From Komagataeibacter diospyri (GTDB lineage Bacteria; Pseudomonadota; Alphaproteobacteria; Acetobacterales; Acetobacteraceae): a stretch of 64,000 nt of DNA. The stretch lies in contig NZ_BDLU01000032.1 of the NCBI RefSeq assembly GCF_006538165.1, forward strand, positions 372,001 to 436,000, given 5' to 3'. The notes under the pieces were generated by a model. The model saw only the letters and a program-made list of their open reading frames with translations. It did not search any database and had not been told where the DNA came from. Below are positions 38,024-46,858 of the stretch, piece by piece (position 1 is the first letter of the stretch; the number at the start of each line of letters is the position of its first letter). The translations under genes and the position numbers were made by a program.

Positions 38024-38576
38024 GTCCGGGCGGCCCCTGTTCGATCACCCGCACCGATCCCATGGGCGGCGACGGAGCCAGCAGACTGCCGGGCATGCCA
38101 TGGACCATCCCCTGCATGAGCCGCAGCGGCCCCCCGTGGGTCAGCACGGCGCAGGACTGGCCATACTGCTGCATTTCGGTCCAGAAATGCCGCACCCGGA
38201 CATGCAGCTCGCGACCGCTTTCCCCTCCGGGAGGCGTGAAATCACTGACATCGGCCGCCCATGCATCAAGTGCTGCACGTGAAATGTGACTCCATGGACG
38301 GCCCTCCCATTCGCCAAAACTGATTTCACGCAGACGTGAATCCACCTTCAGCTCCAGATTCATGAACCGCGCCACCCGTTCCGCCACCATCTGGCAGCGC
38401 CGGGCCGGTGAGGAGAACAGAATCCTGCATCCCACCCCCTGCATGACGGTGCGCAGGCCATCGGCCATGCGCTCCCATCCATCCGCCAGGGCAACGTCCC
38501 GCTGGCCGTAACACAGGCCTTCCGCCCCCATGACGGCGGGATGGCGCGCCAGCACAATTGCAAAACGGTCAGTCAT
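37917..38576 (-). CDS. cobC: histidine phosphatase, probable alpha-ribazole phosphatase (CobC-like)
   Basis: About 219 residues. Phosphoglycerate-mutase-fold motifs: the catalytic RH in [13 protein letters not shown] (about 11), [28 protein letters not shown] with the acid Glu, and the second His in [10 protein letters not shown] (about 147). Position next to cobS fits removal of the phosphate from alpha-ribazole phosphate or adenosylcobalamin phosphate. The ATG at 38576 has AGGAG upstream. The last 35 or so codons lie antisense to the end of cobS. Confidence 0.85.
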   Translation of the reverse strand: MTDRFAIVLARHPAVMGAEGLCYGQRDVALADGWERMADGLRTVMQGVGCRILFSSPARRCQMVAERVARFMNLELKVDSRLREISFGEWEGRPWSHISRAALDAWAADVSDFTPPGGESGRELHVRVRHFWTEMQQYGQSCAVLTHGGPLRLMQGMVHGMPGSLLAPSPPMGSVRVIEQGPPGLRTGQPGSHIPSQLPLHQERLRFGRQSVVAQTGTL

Positions 38577-38851
38577 CCGCTCCTGCCTTCCAATCTGTCC
38601 TGATGAACATCCGCGAAGTTCGTGAACATCGCCATAAGTTGGATAAGGGGGCAGCCCCCCGATAAGGACATGCCACTTTTTTGCCTCAGGATGTCGGGGC
38701 AGGATCAATACCGACAAACAGGACTAAATAAAGACTGTTTACAAAAAGATATGTATTCTGCATATCGGCATCTGTACATTAACACATTCCAATTTGCTGA
38801 TACCCCGGGTCTGTTCATTCCCGTTTCCAGACCGGAAGGATAACGAGCATC
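38577..38851. other. divergent intergenic region, cobC/Mrr-like gene
   Basis: About 275 bp with no gene. A short GGGGGGCTGCCCCC-type palindrome lies near 38648-38661. Positions 38700-38790 are AT-rich. No cobalamin riboswitch box was recognised. Confidence 0.4.
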
Positions 38852-40120
38852 ATGCGGATATGGGCCAGTGCCTGCCTGCTTCTGTGCCTGCCGGCAAGCG
38901 CGAGCGCCGCAGGCCTGTTCAGTGCCGTCCACCCCACGCTGGCGTGTGGGGATGATGCCATCCTGCGTGCCCTGTCAGACCGGACCATCAGCACGCAGCA
39001 GTCACCCGCATGGCGCAAGACGCTGATCCGGCAGGGTGACTGCCATAGTGTCACGCCCGATATCCGCTGGGAAAAAATAGCCAACCGCAACGGCCTGCCA
39101 CTCATGCGGCGCGTGCCACCGGTGCCGGGGCTGCCGCCGCTGTATTTCATGACGGGCGATATCGCCCCGATCGGCTCCATTCCGGCCGCGATGGCTGAAG
39201 AACACCCGATGGTCCGTGCCCCGGTCGCTCCCCCCGCGCCCGCTGCAGTCGATACTCCTACCCCCACCGGCCCGCAGCATACCGAAGCGGACGACAATCC
39301 GCCCGCCACCCCGCCAGTGATCGTGCAGCAGGCGGAAACGCCGCGACCGACCGACATCTTTTTCATGACGCGCGGTTTCCAGAAACTGGGCTCGCTGATC
39401 CTGACCCTGATGCTGGTCTGCGGGACGGGATGGATCATGGTCCTGATCCTCCGGGCATGCTGGCTCATGGCGCGGCGGCGCAAGGCCGTCAGGATCTGTC
39501 TGGAACTGGCGCAACGGCATTCCGCCATGCTGGGGCGGTGGTACCAGAATGCGCATGACACGACAGCGGCCGCCCCCGGGCACACGTCATGGGCGACGTA
39601 TCTGGATCGCTTCACGCGCAGTACCCTGCTGCCCACACTGACACGACACGGATATCACGCGCTGTGGCCCAGCATATGCAGGACCGTGCAGGGACATATC
39701 ACCACCATGGCCGCCAGCACGGCCACCAAGCCGCCCGCCGCCGCCATTACCCCCAGCACCTATCACCAGGACATGAATCAGGCGGAATACGCCGCCTTCT
39801 GTTCACAATGGATTGAAAAGGCGGGATGGGACACCCGCCCCCCCGTGGCCACGGGGCTGGGGTCTGTCATCCAGTGCAACCGCAACAATCTGAAAATGCT
39901 GGTGCATTGCTGGATGGACCGCAAGCCGGTGCATGATGACGTGATCTGGCAGGGCATAAAGGAAAAGACCGACAGCAAGGCCAGCGTGGGCGCGATCGTA
40001 TCCAATGCGCCCTACACACAGGAGGCGCTGCTCCTGGGCAAGAAGCACCGCATTTTCCTGCTCCATCATGAAGATGTGTTCAAGTTCGTATCGGGCATAG
40101 AAGTGCCCGATGTCGCCTGA
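38852..40120 (+). CDS. membrane-anchored protein with degenerate Mrr-like nuclease domain
   Basis: 422 residues. A signal peptide (about 1-19) is followed by a periplasmic part with two Cys (about 32 and 64) and a Pro/Ala/Thr-rich linker (about 120-165). One membrane helix lies at about 178-203, then a basic stretch MARRRKAVR. The cytoplasmic C-terminus (about 309-420) resembles the Mrr catalytic domain: AEYAAFCSQWIEKAGWDT, then GAIVSNAPYTQEALLLGKKH and LLHHEDVFKFV. The metal and catalytic residues seem lost: the place of the usual GID is occupied by unrelated residues, and QCK reads HCW. Nuclease activity is therefore unlikely. The Mrr assignment is by eye and moderate. Confidence 0.65.
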   Translation: MRIWASACLLLCLPASASAAGLFSAVHPTLACGDDAILRALSDRTISTQQSPAWRKTLIRQGDCHSVTPDIRWEKIANRNGLPLMRRVPPVPGLPPLYFMTGDIAPIGSIPAAMAEEHPMVRAPVAPPAPAAVDTPTPTGPQHTEADDNPPATPPVIVQQAETPRPTDIFFMTRGFQKLGSLILTLMLVCGTGWIMVLILRACWLMARRRKAVRICLELAQRHSAMLGRWYQNAHDTTAAAPGHTSWATYLDRFTRSTLLPTLTRHGYHALWPSICRTVQGHITTMAASTATKPPAAAITPSTYHQDMNQAEYAAFCSQWIEKAGWDTRPPVATGLGSVIQCNRNNLKMLVHCWMDRKPVHDDVIWQGIKEKTDSKASVGAIVSNAPYTQEALLLGKKHRIFLLHHEDVFKFVSGIEVPDVA

Positions 40121-40142
40121 AACACCCAGAGGGCCGTAGTCC

Positions 40143-41039
40143 CTATTCCTTCCGTGCCTGACGGGCGGCGAGCGCGTTGAAGCACAGCGCCGCACCCTGC
40201 GCCTGAACAGGATTGCTATCCAGGAAACGGGTATCATCCTCACGCTTCTGCCCGGTCATGCGCTGGCTGCAGTAATCGAACAGCGCACGACTGTCACGCA
40301 CGCGCGTGCAGTTCAGCAATCCGACAAAACTGACATATCCCGCATGGTCATGCAGTCCCGTGACATAAGCCGCGCACTGTTTAAGGACAGGCGGAGCGAT
40401 CCGTTGGGACATGATGGTGGCATATGCCGCTTCTTCACGCGTAGTGCAGGCATTCACGCCCGCGCTGTCGTGGTGAAGGGTGCAGTACTGCGCCACCGCC
40501 CCATGCAGATATCCCCCTTCGGACGCACTGTGCGCCCACTGCGCATCCGCCGCACGGCGGTAACTGAACACCGCTGCGGCACGATCTGGCGTAATGCTGC
40601 GAAACGGCACGGCACGCGACCCGCAATACAGGGTCATGCGATAACTGTCCGCATCATCCGGCTGGCTGGCAAAATCCAGATAGACCGGATTCAGTGGCGG
40701 CGGACAGAGCATCCGCCCCGATGGCAGGGTCGGGTTCTGTCCATAATCCACCCTGTATACAAGATGGCCGTCCCCGCCCCGTTCCAGCGAGACTTCCAGA
40801 AGTTCACCGTTCGTAAAATCGATCCCGCTTTCCGACAGCCGCAATTCCCCTGTCGTGGCGGCGGTCTGGTGATCCTGCGGGCGCAGCACGAAATACTGCG
40901 GAGCATCCTGTGTCAGTTCACTGCCTTCAAAACGCTCGTTATCGGCACGGGCGGGCATTGTTGCCAAACCGGCAACCACAAGCCCCCCCATGATTACACC
41001 AAGACACAATGTCCGCTGCGCAGAGTCCTTTTTAAGCAT
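40143..41039 (-). CDS. secreted protein of unknown function
   Basis: 298 residues. A signal peptide (MLKKDSAQRTLCLGVIMGGL, cleavage near ARA-D at 32) precedes a soluble chain with about eight Cys, several spaced as if for disulfides (MLCPPP, LYCGS, QYCTLHH, NACTTRE, QCAAY, LNCTRV, DYCSQR, LCFNAL). No known domain is recognised. It is convergent with the Mrr-like gene, with only 22 bp between stops. The regular DxxxC-type spacing in the second half could be a helical repeat, but this was not established. Confidence 0.7.
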   Translation of the reverse strand: MLKKDSAQRTLCLGVIMGGLVVAGLATMPARADNERFEGSELTQDAPQYFVLRPQDHQTAATTGELRLSESGIDFTNGELLEVSLERGGDGHLVYRVDYGQNPTLPSGRMLCPPPLNPVYLDFASQPDDADSYRMTLYCGSRAVPFRSITPDRAAAVFSYRRAADAQWAHSASEGGYLHGAVAQYCTLHHDSAGVNACTTREEAAYATIMSQRIAPPVLKQCAAYVTGLHDHAGYVSFVGLLNCTRVRDSRALFDYCSQRMTGQKREDDTRFLDSNPVQAQGAALCFNALAARQARKE

Positions 41040-41411
41040 GTCGAAAGACTTTCTTAACGATTAATTATTGTGCATTTACTGCCAAAGTTTTGATAAAAAT
41101 GTCTAATTTTTAATCATAATGCTTTTATTAAGGCATCCATACTTGTCAGCCGTTATTTCGTCTGACAATGTTCATGACAGAACAACCAATTGATGCTGCA
41201 TGATATTTCTTTCCGTTTCTGACCCGTTCCACCCATTGCCCCATGCACATGCCGTGTTTTCACCGGTTATGACATCCCGTCGGGTCATGAAAACAGGAAC
41301 TGCTTATTTTTTAAACAATTTCCCGACCGAAATCGTAAAGATGCCTGTTGAGTTCGTGGTGCATCCTTCCCTTTTCCTTCCTCCCGCGCCGACCATGGCG
41401 GAGACCAGAGC
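41040..41411. promoter_or_regulatory. divergent AT-rich promoter region with an inverted repeat
   Basis: About 370 bp upstream of the permease gene. It holds a 7-bp inverted repeat, TTGTCAG at 41143-41149 and CTGACAA at 41162-41168, 12 bp apart, which could be an operator. Nothing else is recognised. Confidence 0.35.
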
Positions 41412-42863
41412 ATGAGCAAACCGGACCCCGCGCTGGAAGACAGCACCCCCATCCTGCCAGAGGAGGATGATGGCTATCACAAGGGATTGGGCGCACGCCA
41501 GATCCAGATGATCGCCGTAGGCGGCGCGATCGGTACGGGCCTTTTCATGGGGGCCGGATCGCGCCTGCAGGTAGCCGGGCCATCGCTTGCGCTGGTCTAT
41601 CTGGTATGTGGCGTGTTTTCATTCCTGATCATGCGCGCGCTGGGCGAACTGGTGATGCACCGCCCCACCTGCGGCAGCTTTGTATCGTATGCACGGGAAT
41701 TCATGGGGGAAAAGGCGGCCTTTGTGGCGGGCTGGCTGTCCTTCATGAACTGGGCCATGACCGGCATCGTCGATATCACGGCCGTGGCGATGTACATGCA
41801 TTTCTGGGGCACGTTCGCCGCCGTGCCACAATGGGTTTTCGCCCTTATGGCGCTGTGTATCGTCACCACGCTGAACATGGTGGGGGTCCGGTGGTTCGGA
41901 GAAATCGAATTCTGGTTCTCCCTCATCAAGATCGTGGCGCTGTGCCTGTTCCTGATCACTGGCAGTATCATTCTGGGCGTGCGCATGCCGGTGGGCGACC
42001 ATACGACGGGGCTGCACCTGATCGCTGATAACGGCGGCATCTTCCCCCATGGCCTGATCGCCAGCCTGCTGCTGGTGCAAGGCGTGGTGTTTGCCTATTC
42101 CGGTATTGAACTGATCGGGACAGCAGCAGGGGAATGCGCGGATGTACGCACGGTCCTGCCGCGCAGCATCAACAGTGTCATCTGGCGTATCGGTCTGTTC
42201 TACGTGCTGTCGGTGGTGCTGCTGGTCAGCCTGCTGCCATGGACGGCCTATCATGGCGGAACCAGTCCGTTCGTGACCTTTTTCCAGACACTGGGCGTAC
42301 CCGGCGTCGATACGATCATGAACATCGTGGTGCTGACCGCAGCGCTGTCCAGCCTCAATTCCGGCCTGTATTCCACCGGGCGCGTACTGCGCGCCATGGC
42401 GCTGGGCGGGGCGGCCCCGCAATCCCTTGCCCGCATGAATGCAAGCTCGGTGCCCGCCAACGGCATCCTGCTGACCGTCGCGGTCTATCTGGTTGGGGTC
42501 GGGCTGAACTATATCGTCCCGTCACAGGTGTTCGAAATCGTGCTGAACATGGCAGCAATCGGCATCATCAGCACATGGGGCTTTATTGTCATAAGCCAGA
42601 TGAAGCTGCGTCAGGCCGTCCGCAGCGGACGCATCAGGTCAGCCGGTTTTGAAATGCCGGGCGCGCCCTTCACCTCATGGCTGACGCTTGGCTTTCTGGC
42701 CAGCGTTCTGCTGCTGATGCTGTTCGATTACCCCAATGGCACCTGCACGCTGGCCACCATGCCCGCAATTGCCATCATACTGATGCTGGGATGGAAATAC
42801 CTCAACCCCAACGACACGACACCTGACAGCGCGGGCGAACAGCCGCGGATTCCGACAACCTGA
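41412..42863 (+). CDS. ansP: amino acid permease, AnsP/CycA-like (APC family)
   Basis: Inner-membrane proton-coupled amino acid importer, 483 residues, about 12 helices. Family segments: GLGARQIQMIAVGGAIGTGL (about 25-44), RALGELVMHRPTCGSFVSYA, GEIEFWFSLIKI, SGIELIGTAAGEC and SSLNSGLYSTGRVL. It belongs to the amino acid transporter group of AnsP, CycA and GabP. The asparagine assignment rests on the asparaginase gene nearby and the family, not on specificity residues. GGAG lies nine bases before the start. Confidence 0.85.
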   Translation: MSKPDPALEDSTPILPEEDDGYHKGLGARQIQMIAVGGAIGTGLFMGAGSRLQVAGPSLALVYLVCGVFSFLIMRALGELVMHRPTCGSFVSYAREFMGEKAAFVAGWLSFMNWAMTGIVDITAVAMYMHFWGTFAAVPQWVFALMALCIVTTLNMVGVRWFGEIEFWFSLIKIVALCLFLITGSIILGVRMPVGDHTTGLHLIADNGGIFPHGLIASLLLVQGVVFAYSGIELIGTAAGECADVRTVLPRSINSVIWRIGLFYVLSVVLLVSLLPWTAYHGGTSPFVTFFQTLGVPGVDTIMNIVVLTAALSSLNSGLYSTGRVLRAMALGGAAPQSLARMNASSVPANGILLTVAVYLVGVGLNYIVPSQVFEIVLNMAAIGIISTWGFIVISQMKLRQAVRSGRIRSAGFEMPGAPFTSWLTLGFLASVLLLMLFDYPNGTCTLATMPAIAIILMLGWKYLNPNDTTPDSAGEQPRIPTT

Positions 42864-42871
42864 AAAGAAAC

Positions 42872-42901
42872 TGGCGGGGGAACTGCCATTCCCCCGCCAG
42901 A
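42872..42901 (+). terminator. strong hairpin after the permease gene
   Basis: A perfect 12-bp stem, CTGGCGGGGGAA (42872-42883) with TTCCCCCGCCAG (42890-42901), six-base loop, nine bases after the stop. No T tract follows, so it may be an mRNA stabiliser or a weak terminator rather than an intrinsic one. Confidence 0.55.
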
Positions 42902-43071
42902 TCATCCGGCCTGTTGGCCCAGGAGCACAGCATTGATGTCCTGAGATCCCCACATACCCGCTGCTGCAGAGCATGTAGCAGACATCCCCTACCCCTGCCC
43001 CCAATACCAATAAGGCCCGCCACGCACTGCCATGCGTGAAGGGACGCCCCGATCAGGAAATGGCCACAACC

Positions 43072-44202
43072 ATGCTTTCCTTCATACGTGCCCGCGCCGC
43101 CACACGGCGGGGCAGCGCATTCGCGCGCAATGCAATCGCATTACCACATGATGCCGGTCGCCCCTGTAGAAGAGCATCATATATTTCGATACCGGAATCA
43201 ATGTTATTTGTTGCGGTATCGATCGCATCGACCTTTTCCGCCCTGCCCGCGGCCCATGCGGGCGGCACGGGCAACGGCACGGCTGCCGGGTCACAGGGAC
43301 TGCATGAAGATTATGCCCAGTGGTATACCGGGTCTCTGGTATCGCCATCGGGCGCCCTGACGAAAAAGGGCGTGTTCGCGTGGGAACCCTACTTCGCTTA
43401 CAGCCAGCCCGTCGGGTATCTGGACAGCACGGGACAGGGCATGTCGCTGAAGGACAAGGCGCATAGCGTGTCGAACTTCACGCTGTACAAATATTCCATC
43501 ACCAATTCGATCAGCCTGCAGATGACACCGGACATAAGCTATGGCTGGCGCAAGGGGGGGCATGGCGGCACGACCAGCGGACTGAAAATGGGCGACCTGC
43601 CAGTGGATGTAATGTGGCGCTATCTTGATGCAGATCCGAAGCGCTACATTCCCGCCCTCAGCCTGTTTGTGGGGGTCGCGTTTCCATCGGGTGACTATAC
43701 CAAGCTGGGCCGTGACGAGGACGGGGTGGGTACCGGCACCTATACCTTCCGCGTGGCGCTGACGGAACAGTCCACCTATACCCTGCCCGGTCACCATGAA
43801 CTGCGGCTGCGCATGTGGGGCACGTTCCGCCGCGCACTGACGCAGGCACATATTGCCGATATCAGCAGCTATGGCACCTCGGCCGGGTTCCGGGGACTGG
43901 CGCATCCGGGCATGTACGGGGAAAGCGGCTTTTCGCTGGAATATGGCGTCAACCAGAAATGGGTGATCGCCATGGACATGGCCCGTGACTGGGCCAACGG
44001 GTCCGTAGTGCATGGTTACAATGCACAGGGAAAATACCAGAACATTCTGGGGCAGGCATCGGGTGACTGGGTCATTGCCCCCGCGATTGAATACAACTGG
44101 TCCCCCCGCTTTGGCGTCATTGCCGGTGTCACCGCGATGTTCGCGGGGCATAACACCGGGCAGGTCATTTCACCGCAGGTCGCCTTCAACAGCGTGTTCT
44201 GA
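43072..44202 (+). CDS. outer-membrane beta-barrel protein (phenol-degradation meta-pathway transporter-like family)
   Basis: About 376 residues. The hydrophobic segment MLFVAVSIASTFSALPAAHA (from 43201) is a signal peptide, so the real start may be as late as 43201; GTG and ATG codons further upstream are also in frame. The mature chain is rich in Gly and aromatic residues with alternating patterns (ISLQMTPDISYGWRKGG, YIPALSLFVGVAFPSGDY, LRLRMWGTFRR, WVIAPAIEYNWSPRFGVIAG) and ends in Phe, the usual barrel signature. It resembles the MetA-pathway porin-like family. Its place between permease and asparaginase suggests solute passage across the outer membrane. Confidence 0.75.
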   Translation: MLSFIRARAATRRGSAFARNAIALPHDAGRPCRRASYISIPESMLFVAVSIASTFSALPAAHAGGTGNGTAAGSQGLHEDYAQWYTGSLVSPSGALTKKGVFAWEPYFAYSQPVGYLDSTGQGMSLKDKAHSVSNFTLYKYSITNSISLQMTPDISYGWRKGGHGGTTSGLKMGDLPVDVMWRYLDADPKRYIPALSLFVGVAFPSGDYTKLGRDEDGVGTGTYTFRVALTEQSTYTLPGHHELRLRMWGTFRRALTQAHIADISSYGTSAGFRGLAHPGMYGESGFSLEYGVNQKWVIAMDMARDWANGSVVHGYNAQGKYQNILGQASGDWVIAPAIEYNWSPRFGVIAGVTAMFAGHNTGQVISPQVAFNSVF

Positions 44203-44204
44203 AA

Positions 44205-44285
44205 TTTTTCCCATAATTTTTTGGATAAACAATACAACGGTTCCGGATACCGCTTTTTGAAAAAAGCTTCACCAGAACCATCTTA
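44205..44285. repeat. dispersed hairpin repeat, copy 5 (partial)
   Basis: A truncated reverse-orientation copy between convergent genes. Only the GCTTTTTGAAAAAAGC hairpin (44252-44267) with the flanking CTTCACCAGAACC is clear. It follows the barrel gene closely and could serve as its terminator. Confidence 0.6.
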
Positions 44286-44300
44286 CTCTGCAACCGCCAC

Positions 44301-45302
44301 TTACGGCATATCGAACAGCGTCTGGATGGCATCCCTGTCCACCCCGGCCATCAGCGCAAGGGCCAGCAGGATACGGGCCTGACGTGGCCGCATGTGACCG
44401 GCGGCCAGGATGCCACGGGAATATAATTCATGCCGACGGACCGCGCCGCCACAGTACCCGCTACTGGCCTGCACCACGACAATGCCCTGCGCCACCGCTT
44501 CATCGATCGCCACGTTTTCCGCTGGCGTACACATGCCTGGCACCATGCCCGCCGAAACGATGCCGCACGCCCCTGCCCGTATAAAGGCCCGTATGCCCAC
44601 GCCATCCGCCCCGGCATGGCTATAGCTGATATCCACGCGCGGGATTCCGGCACCGCTGCCATATCCGGCTGGCCAACCGACATGGCGGCGATAGTTTATC
44701 GAACGCCCGAAAAAAACCCGGTTGGCCTCGATCATGCCAATCGGCCCGAAATCAGGGGAACGGAAGGTCTCAAGCTGGTATGTTGATACCTTGGTCACTT
44801 CCTGCGCGGCATGGATTTCATTATTGGACACAACCAGCACACCCCGCCCGGCAGCGTCCGGGCATGATGCCACCTGCAGGGCGGCATACAGGTTGGCCGG
44901 GCCATCGGCACTGATGGCGCTGGCGGGGCGCTGTGCGCCCACAACCACCACGGGACAGGGCAGATCCAGCACGAGATCAAGGAAACAGGCCGCTTCCTCC
45001 AGCGAGGATGTGCCATGCGTGATGACGATACCATCCAGATCCGGCTGGACCGCAATGGTCTGGTTCACGACGCTGGCCAGATCGAACCAGCGCGCCAGCG
45101 TCATCTCCACACTGTCACAGCTTGAAAAGGGAATGTCGCGCACCACGAACCGCTTGCGCACCGCCTGCGGCAGGGCGCCCAGCAGGTCACCCCCGCCAAT
45201 GCTCGCGCCAATTTCCGCGTAATCGACCGTATCACGTGGGTCCATGGACCGCCGGGCGATGGTGCCGCCGGTCGAGATAATGGCAATGACAGGTCGCTGC
45301 AT
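44301..45302 (-). CDS. asparaginase/glutaminase family protein
   Basis: About 333 residues, no signal peptide, so cytoplasmic. The first catalytic Thr is in IISTGGTIARRS (about 8-19). The second motif reads VITHGTSSLEEAACF: the catalytic Thr is kept, but the Asp after it (TD.LEE in the family), which binds the substrate amino group, is Ser. VGAQRPASAISADGPANLYAA is the conserved core. The ATG at 45302 follows GGGGG about nine bases upstream; a longer frame to 45422 runs into a repeat. Context (permease, barrel) suggests asparagine use, but the changed residue leaves the substrate open. Confidence 0.85.
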   Translation of the reverse strand: MQRPVIAIISTGGTIARRSMDPRDTVDYAEIGASIGGGDLLGALPQAVRKRFVVRDIPFSSCDSVEMTLARWFDLASVVNQTIAVQPDLDGIVITHGTSSLEEAACFLDLVLDLPCPVVVVGAQRPASAISADGPANLYAALQVASCPDAAGRGVLVVSNNEIHAAQEVTKVSTYQLETFRSPDFGPIGMIEANRVFFGRSINYRRHVGWPAGYGSGAGIPRVDISYSHAGADGVGIRAFIRAGACGIVSAGMVPGMCTPAENVAIDEAVAQGIVVVQASSGYCGGAVRRHELYSRGILAAGHMRPRQARILLALALMAGVDRDAIQTLFDMP

Positions 45303-45356
45303 CTGGCTTTTCCCCCGGTCCGTATCCTGCCCGTGAACAATCACGTAGACATGAGA

Positions 45357-45519
45357 GAGACTGTTTTGAAATAACTCATTGATAGATAAATATAAAAGTT
45401 TCCCGGTGCCACCTTTTTTCAAAAAGGCGGCGCCTGACGAAGCCTTTTGAAAAAAGCTTCACCAAAAACTTCTTTACAATTTATGCAATATTTCAAAAGA
45501 GGCCTTCTCAGACGGTCTC
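45357..45519. repeat. dispersed hairpin repeat, copy 6 (full length)
   Basis: The most complete copy, 163 bp, reverse orientation. Left end GAGACTGTTTTGAA; the right end, read from the other strand, is GAGACCGTCTGAGAA, an imperfect terminal inverted repeat. Inside are AACTCATTGATAGATAAA and two hairpins (45409-45430 with a G-T type mismatch, and 45439-45460). CACCAAAAACTTCTTTA follows. It lies between asparaginase and the acyl-CoA-dehydrogenase-like gene, both on the minus strand. Confidence 0.88.
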
Positions 45520-45538
45520 CTGGCCTGTCAAACCGGAA

Positions 45539-46804
45539 CTACTGATAGGGCCCGGGTTCCGGTTCCCAACCGGTCAGCAGATGACGCCCGATTTCGGCAT
45601 TCTTCCAGTCCACCGGGTCATGCAGCGACAATGTGCGGGCATCGCGCCAGTAACGGTCCAGACCGTTCACCTTATCCGTGCCCCGCGCGCCCGCCGCCGC
45701 TGGCGCATCCGATGCCGCACGCAGGGCCGCGCGGGTTGCGACCGAACGGGCCGCGCTGGCAGCCATGGCGACCGCCTTGCGCGATGTCTGCCCGCTTTCA
45801 TACAGTTCCAGCATCGTACCCGACTGCATTACGCTGCAATAGGCCGCAAACAGGTCCGCCCCGATTTCACCCAGCAGGCGGCGCACGTACGGGTCCTGAT
45901 CCGCGCTGTCTACGCCCGCAGCCCCCCACGGTCGGGCACGTTCAGGCACGAAGGTACAGACCTTACGTAGCGCTCCGATGCCAATACCGGTCAGGATGGC
46001 GCTGAAACCGGCCTGAAAACGCAGTGAAACATGCAGGGGCAACACCGCATCCGGGTCCAGCGCATTCCACAGATCCGTTACCCTGACATCTTCCAGCGTC
46101 ACGGTGCCGGAATCCGTTGCGCGCTGACCCATGCGGTCCCAGTCATGGTGAAAGACAAGGCCAGGCGCATCGCGCGGCACAAGGTCCATACGCACGCCAG
46201 CGCGGACCGATCCCAGCCGTTGCGCCCGCACGGGGTCAAAGGAAGACACCGCAATCAGGTCCGCCCCGGACGCGCCGGTGGCATAGATCTTGCGCCCCGA
46301 CAGGAAATGCGTGCCATCGGGACAGGGCCGCGCCAGTGTTTGCAGAAAGCCATCAGCCGTGCGCCCGTTTTCAGCCACTGCCATACCAAGGATGGCATGA
46401 TCGTGCATGATACGATGCGCCAGACGCTGGCGCAGGTCGGGTGGAGAATAGATAAATATCTCACGCACCAGATCATCATGCACCTTGTAGATCTGGGCTA
46501 CTGCCGGGTCGGCCACGGCAATACGCAGCATGAGTTCAAGCGACAGGCCCTGCGCCATGCCCAGCCCGCCCCATGCGCATGGCACCGCCAGCGCAAGAAT
46601 ACCCGTGGCCTTCAGCGCCGCCATTGCCTGATGGGGATAGCCCCCCGCGCGATCATGGGCTGCGGCGGCAGGTGCGATTTCGGTATCAAGCACGTGCTGC
46701 ACACGCAGAATCACCTCCCCCACCATCCCGGCGACCTGTCGTGCAGGAAACAGATCTCGCAGCAATGGCGGCAGCGGATGATCGCGCTTTGGTACACTCG
46801 TCAT
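45539..46804 (-). CDS. acyl-CoA dehydrogenase-fold flavoprotein, DszC/SfnB-like
   Basis: 421 residues. Acyl-CoA dehydrogenase fold: an N-terminal helical part (AGGYPHQAMAALKATGILAL), a middle strand region (GMAVAENG, FLSGRKIYATGASGADLIAV), and a C-terminal helical domain with VDWKNAEIGRHLLTG. The pattern matches FMN-dependent monooxygenases of the dibenzothiophene (DszC) and dimethylsulfone (SfnB) type more than fatty-acid enzymes, as the usual catalytic Glu region of the latter is missing. A role in organosulfur use is possible. No sulfur gene is next to it. Repeat copy 6 lies just downstream. Confidence 0.75.
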   Translation of the reverse strand: MTSVPKRDHPLPPLLRDLFPARQVAGMVGEVILRVQHVLDTEIAPAAAAHDRAGGYPHQAMAALKATGILALAVPCAWGGLGMAQGLSLELMLRIAVADPAVAQIYKVHDDLVREIFIYSPPDLRQRLAHRIMHDHAILGMAVAENGRTADGFLQTLARPCPDGTHFLSGRKIYATGASGADLIAVSSFDPVRAQRLGSVRAGVRMDLVPRDAPGLVFHHDWDRMGQRATDSGTVTLEDVRVTDLWNALDPDAVLPLHVSLRFQAGFSAILTGIGIGALRKVCTFVPERARPWGAAGVDSADQDPYVRRLLGEIGADLFAAYCSVMQSGTMLELYESGQTSRKAVAMAASAARSVATRAALRAASDAPAAAGARGTDKVNGLDRYWRDARTLSLHDPVDWKNAEIGRHLLTGWEPEPGPYQ

Positions 46805-46858
46805 GGAAAAAAGATAGGCATAACGGGACGGGCCATCAACCGCCCCGCCCTGTCCGGA

